A stretch of DNA of 8,030 bases from Desulfuromonadaceae bacterium (lineage in GTDB: Bacteria > Desulfobacterota > Desulfuromonadia > Desulfuromonadales > Syntrophotaleaceae). Made by a program: the position numbers and the translations under genes. The notes below the pieces were generated by a model. The model made no database searches. It was not told the DNA's origin and saw only the letters and a list, made by a program, of their open reading frames with translations. Below, one piece after another: positions 6,258 through 8,030 of the stretch; the first letter of the stretch is position 1; every line of letters begins with the position of its first letter. The stretch is from the NCBI GenBank assembly GCA_021107335.1, contig JAIOSZ010000312.1:1-8030 (forward strand), in the 5' to 3' direction.

Positions 6258-8030
6258 CTAATCGATGCAAGCCAGACCGCTGAATTCGTCATCGGCCTCG
6301 GTGATGAACTCATCGAGACGCTCCTCCGGCAAGTTGGCCATCTCACCAAGGGTCGTGGTCTTCAGGGTGTCGATCTCCCACTCGGTAGTGTTGTAGGTGG
6401 TGTGGTAAAAAGACAAGCTCTTCTCTTCCTTCAACCCCATCTCCAGAAACTGCCGGGCGCCTTGACGAATCAGCCTCAGTTTGCGGCGAATGTCTTCCTG
6501 GCTGACCACCGTCCAAACGCCCAACACGATGGGGCTCTCCAAATTCTTCACATCGCCGATGAATTCACCGCGCAACATATCGTTCCGATCCGTGCCCAGA
6601 TAAGGGACAAAATCCATATGCTCGGCGAGCTTCCGTTCGCTGGAGAAAAAACGGCCACTGACCGGGTCGAGGGTGAAGATGATGTGGTGATGGATATCCT
6701 GTCCGTAACTTTTAAACAGCATGCCCTTAAACGCTTCAAAATCGAATTTCTTAGCAAGAAAGACTTCATTGCGCTTGATGCGCTTGAGGATGGTCGCCAG
6801 CCAAACCTTGATGACTTGGTTATTGATACGACACTTGTCCAACTCCTGGCGCAGAAACTGCCAATTATAGCCACCATAGCGATAGAGTAGAATGCTGCGG
6901 TAGATATCCCGTACATTGTTATAGCGGCTGAACTGGCTGATTAGATCGTAGCTGAAAATCTCCATCTGCCGTAGCTGCCAGATAAAGACCGCGACCTGAG
7001 TACGCGTGCTCTTTGAAGTCACCGACACCCGTTGGGAGATCTTGAACAGGGAGATATAGCGGGATTCGAGCAACGCCATCAGGTTGCTGCTGCTGCGGGT
7101 GCTGCGCTTTAGCGCGATGGTCCAGCGGGTGAAGCTGCCCGCCTCGCTCTCCACCACAATATTGTTCCGTCCAAAGGTAGAAAAAATCTGCCGAGTCCCG
7201 AGGCCTTCTCCCTCCTTGGTGGTCTTGCCGACAAACAGGGGCAGACCGTCCTTCGCCTTTTCCAGCCGTTCCGGTTCGATGCCAGACCCATTATCTTCGA
7301 TAATCAGCGTGACCCCCTCGGGTTGCGGCTGCAGAATAATGTCGATCAGCCCCCGCCGGCAGGCGCCATTGATGGCTTCCAGGGCGTTGGCCACGATGTT
7401 GATCAGCGCCCGGCTGTAGTTCATGTAGTTGCCAGCCACCTCCGGCACGTTGCCCCCCAGAGTCAGACGAATGTCGCAGGCCACCGCTGCCGTCTCGATC
7501 ACCGGAATAACCCGCTCTTGAATCAGCTCCTTAATATCCACCTTGTGCATCTCGGAGATCTTGTCTTCGTAGACGTTCAGGGTGTTGAGCAGCGCCGTCG
7601 TCTCCCGGTTGACATCTTCTACCACCTTATGAAAGTTGTCGACGGAAATCACCCCGATCATGTCGAGCAGTACCTTAAGGGACTTGCGCGCGTCGTGGCG
7701 TACCCGACTCAATTGCTCCGCCAGGGAAAAATCTTTGCCGTGCAGGCGTTTCATACGCGCGGCAATAATCTGCGCCTGCCCCGCCAGCAGCGAAAAGGTC
7801 ATCTTGCGATAGACGGTGCTCTCTTCATACTTAAAGGCCCGCGCCGTAAAGAAGCTCACCACGCTGCCGAGCTTTTCCCATACATAGAGATAGATCGTAC
7901 TCTCGGCCGGCACCTCGCCCGCCAGCTTTTCGACAAAAGCCGAACCGATGCCCTTGCCCCGACCAAAGGGACTGGTCACCTGGGTATAAATATGAAAGCG
8001 AGTCTGCTTTTTGTTGGAATAGACCACCAG
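6258..8030 (-). CDS. Large GNAT / histidine-kinase-like fusion protein, 5' end missing
   Basis: The frame is open to the right edge, so the start lies beyond it; 590 residues are visible (numbering from the GTG at 8027). Residues about 1-65 look like the second half of a GNAT acetyltransferase domain, with 'SPFGRGKGIGSAFVEKL' (19-35) fitting the acetyl-CoA-binding R-x-x-G-x-G loop. A helical region with 'RVRHDARKSLKVL' (108-120) resembles a histidine-kinase dimerisation helix with H111 as possible phosphoacceptor. The ATPase core has an N-box 'NIVANALEAI' (210-219), G1 'DNGSGI' (245-250) and a glycine-rich lid 'KEGEGLGTRQIF' (271-282). From about 310 to 589 there is a mainly soluble region that I do not recognise, with an HHH (446-448). 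No transmembrane segment is evident in the visible part. It may be a cytoplasmic sensor kinase or a GHKL ATPase of another kind. No response regulator lies in the window. Confidence 0.75.
   Translation of the reverse strand: MVVYSNKKQTRFHIYTQVTSPFGRGKGIGSAFVEKLAGEVPAESTIYLYVWEKLGSVVSFFTARAFKYEESTVYRKMTFSLLAGQAQIIAARMKRLHGKDFSLAEQLSRVRHDARKSLKVLLDMIGVISVDNFHKVVEDVNRETTALLNTLNVYEDKISEMHKVDIKELIQERVIPVIETAAVACDIRLTLGGNVPEVAGNYMNYSRALINIVANALEAINGACRRGLIDIILQPQPEGVTLIIEDNGSGIEPERLEKAKDGLPLFVGKTTKEGEGLGTRQIFSTFGRNNIVVESEAGSFTRWTIALKRSTRSSSNLMALLESRYISLFKISQRVSVTSKSTRTQVAVFIWQLRQMEIFSYDLISQFSRYNNVRDIYRSILLYRYGGYNWQFLRQELDKCRINNQVIKVWLATILKRIKRNEVFLAKKFDFEAFKGMLFKSYGQDIHHHIIFTLDPVSGRFFSSERKLAEHMDFVPYLGTDRNDMLRGEFIGDVKNLESPIVLGVWTVVSQEDIRRKLRLIRQGARQFLEMGLKEEKSLSFYHTTYNTTEWEIDTLKTTTLGEMANLPEERLDEFITEADDEFSGLACID

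Noticed and set aside
6246..6890. Plus-strand open frame of 214 residues
   Set aside because: It lies fully antisense to the kinase-like gene, which shows clear domain motifs, and its translation resembles no family; treated as a shadow.

Overview
The window reads as ordinary bacterial chromosome with moderately high G+C. The combination of a DUF4405-type membrane protein, a DsrE-like protein and a GNAT/histidine-kinase-like fusion suggests a Desulfuromonadia-type (Geobacter/Desulfuromonas/Pelobacter-like, former deltaproteobacterial) organism. That assignment is inferred from remembered protein resemblance and has not been tested by search.

Layout, left to right. (1) Positions 1-267 hold no intact gene. 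They contain a short out-of-frame trace resembling an AMP-forming acyl-CoA ligase core motif, and a small tandem repeat. (2) Positions 268-1431, minus strand: a two-gene unit of a three-helix DUF4405 membrane protein with two degenerate C-terminal repeats, followed after 9 bases by a DsrE-like protein that seems to lack its first beta strand. (3) Positions 1432-1732: a divergent intergenic region with one clear inverted repeat. (4) Positions 1733-6238, plus strand: a tripartite efflux operon of the MacAB-TolC type, ordered outer-membrane TolC-family protein, MacA-like adaptor, ABC ATPase, MacB-like permease. The TolC-family gene is broken by a frameshift near position 2691. (5) Positions 6258-8030, minus strand and convergent: the C-terminal 590 residues of a large protein joining the end of a GNAT acetyltransferase-like domain to a histidine-kinase-like dimerisation/ATPase core and a long unrecognised C-terminal region. 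Its 5' end lies beyond the right edge.

How the genes would work together. In the efflux operon, the ATPase and permease form the inner-membrane engine, the adaptor spans the periplasm, and the TolC-family protein is the outer-membrane duct. As read here the duct is truncated, so either the pump uses another outer-membrane protein, the operon is decaying, or the sequence contains an error. The DUF4405/DsrE pair probably belongs to membrane redox or sulfur-related metabolism, but no exact role can be read from the sequence.

No RNA gene, CRISPR array, complete mobile element or origin was seen. The most notable items are the microhomology-type deletion in the tolC-family gene, the GNAT-kinase fusion with its unrecognised C-terminus, and the duplicated C-terminal module of the DUF4405 protein.
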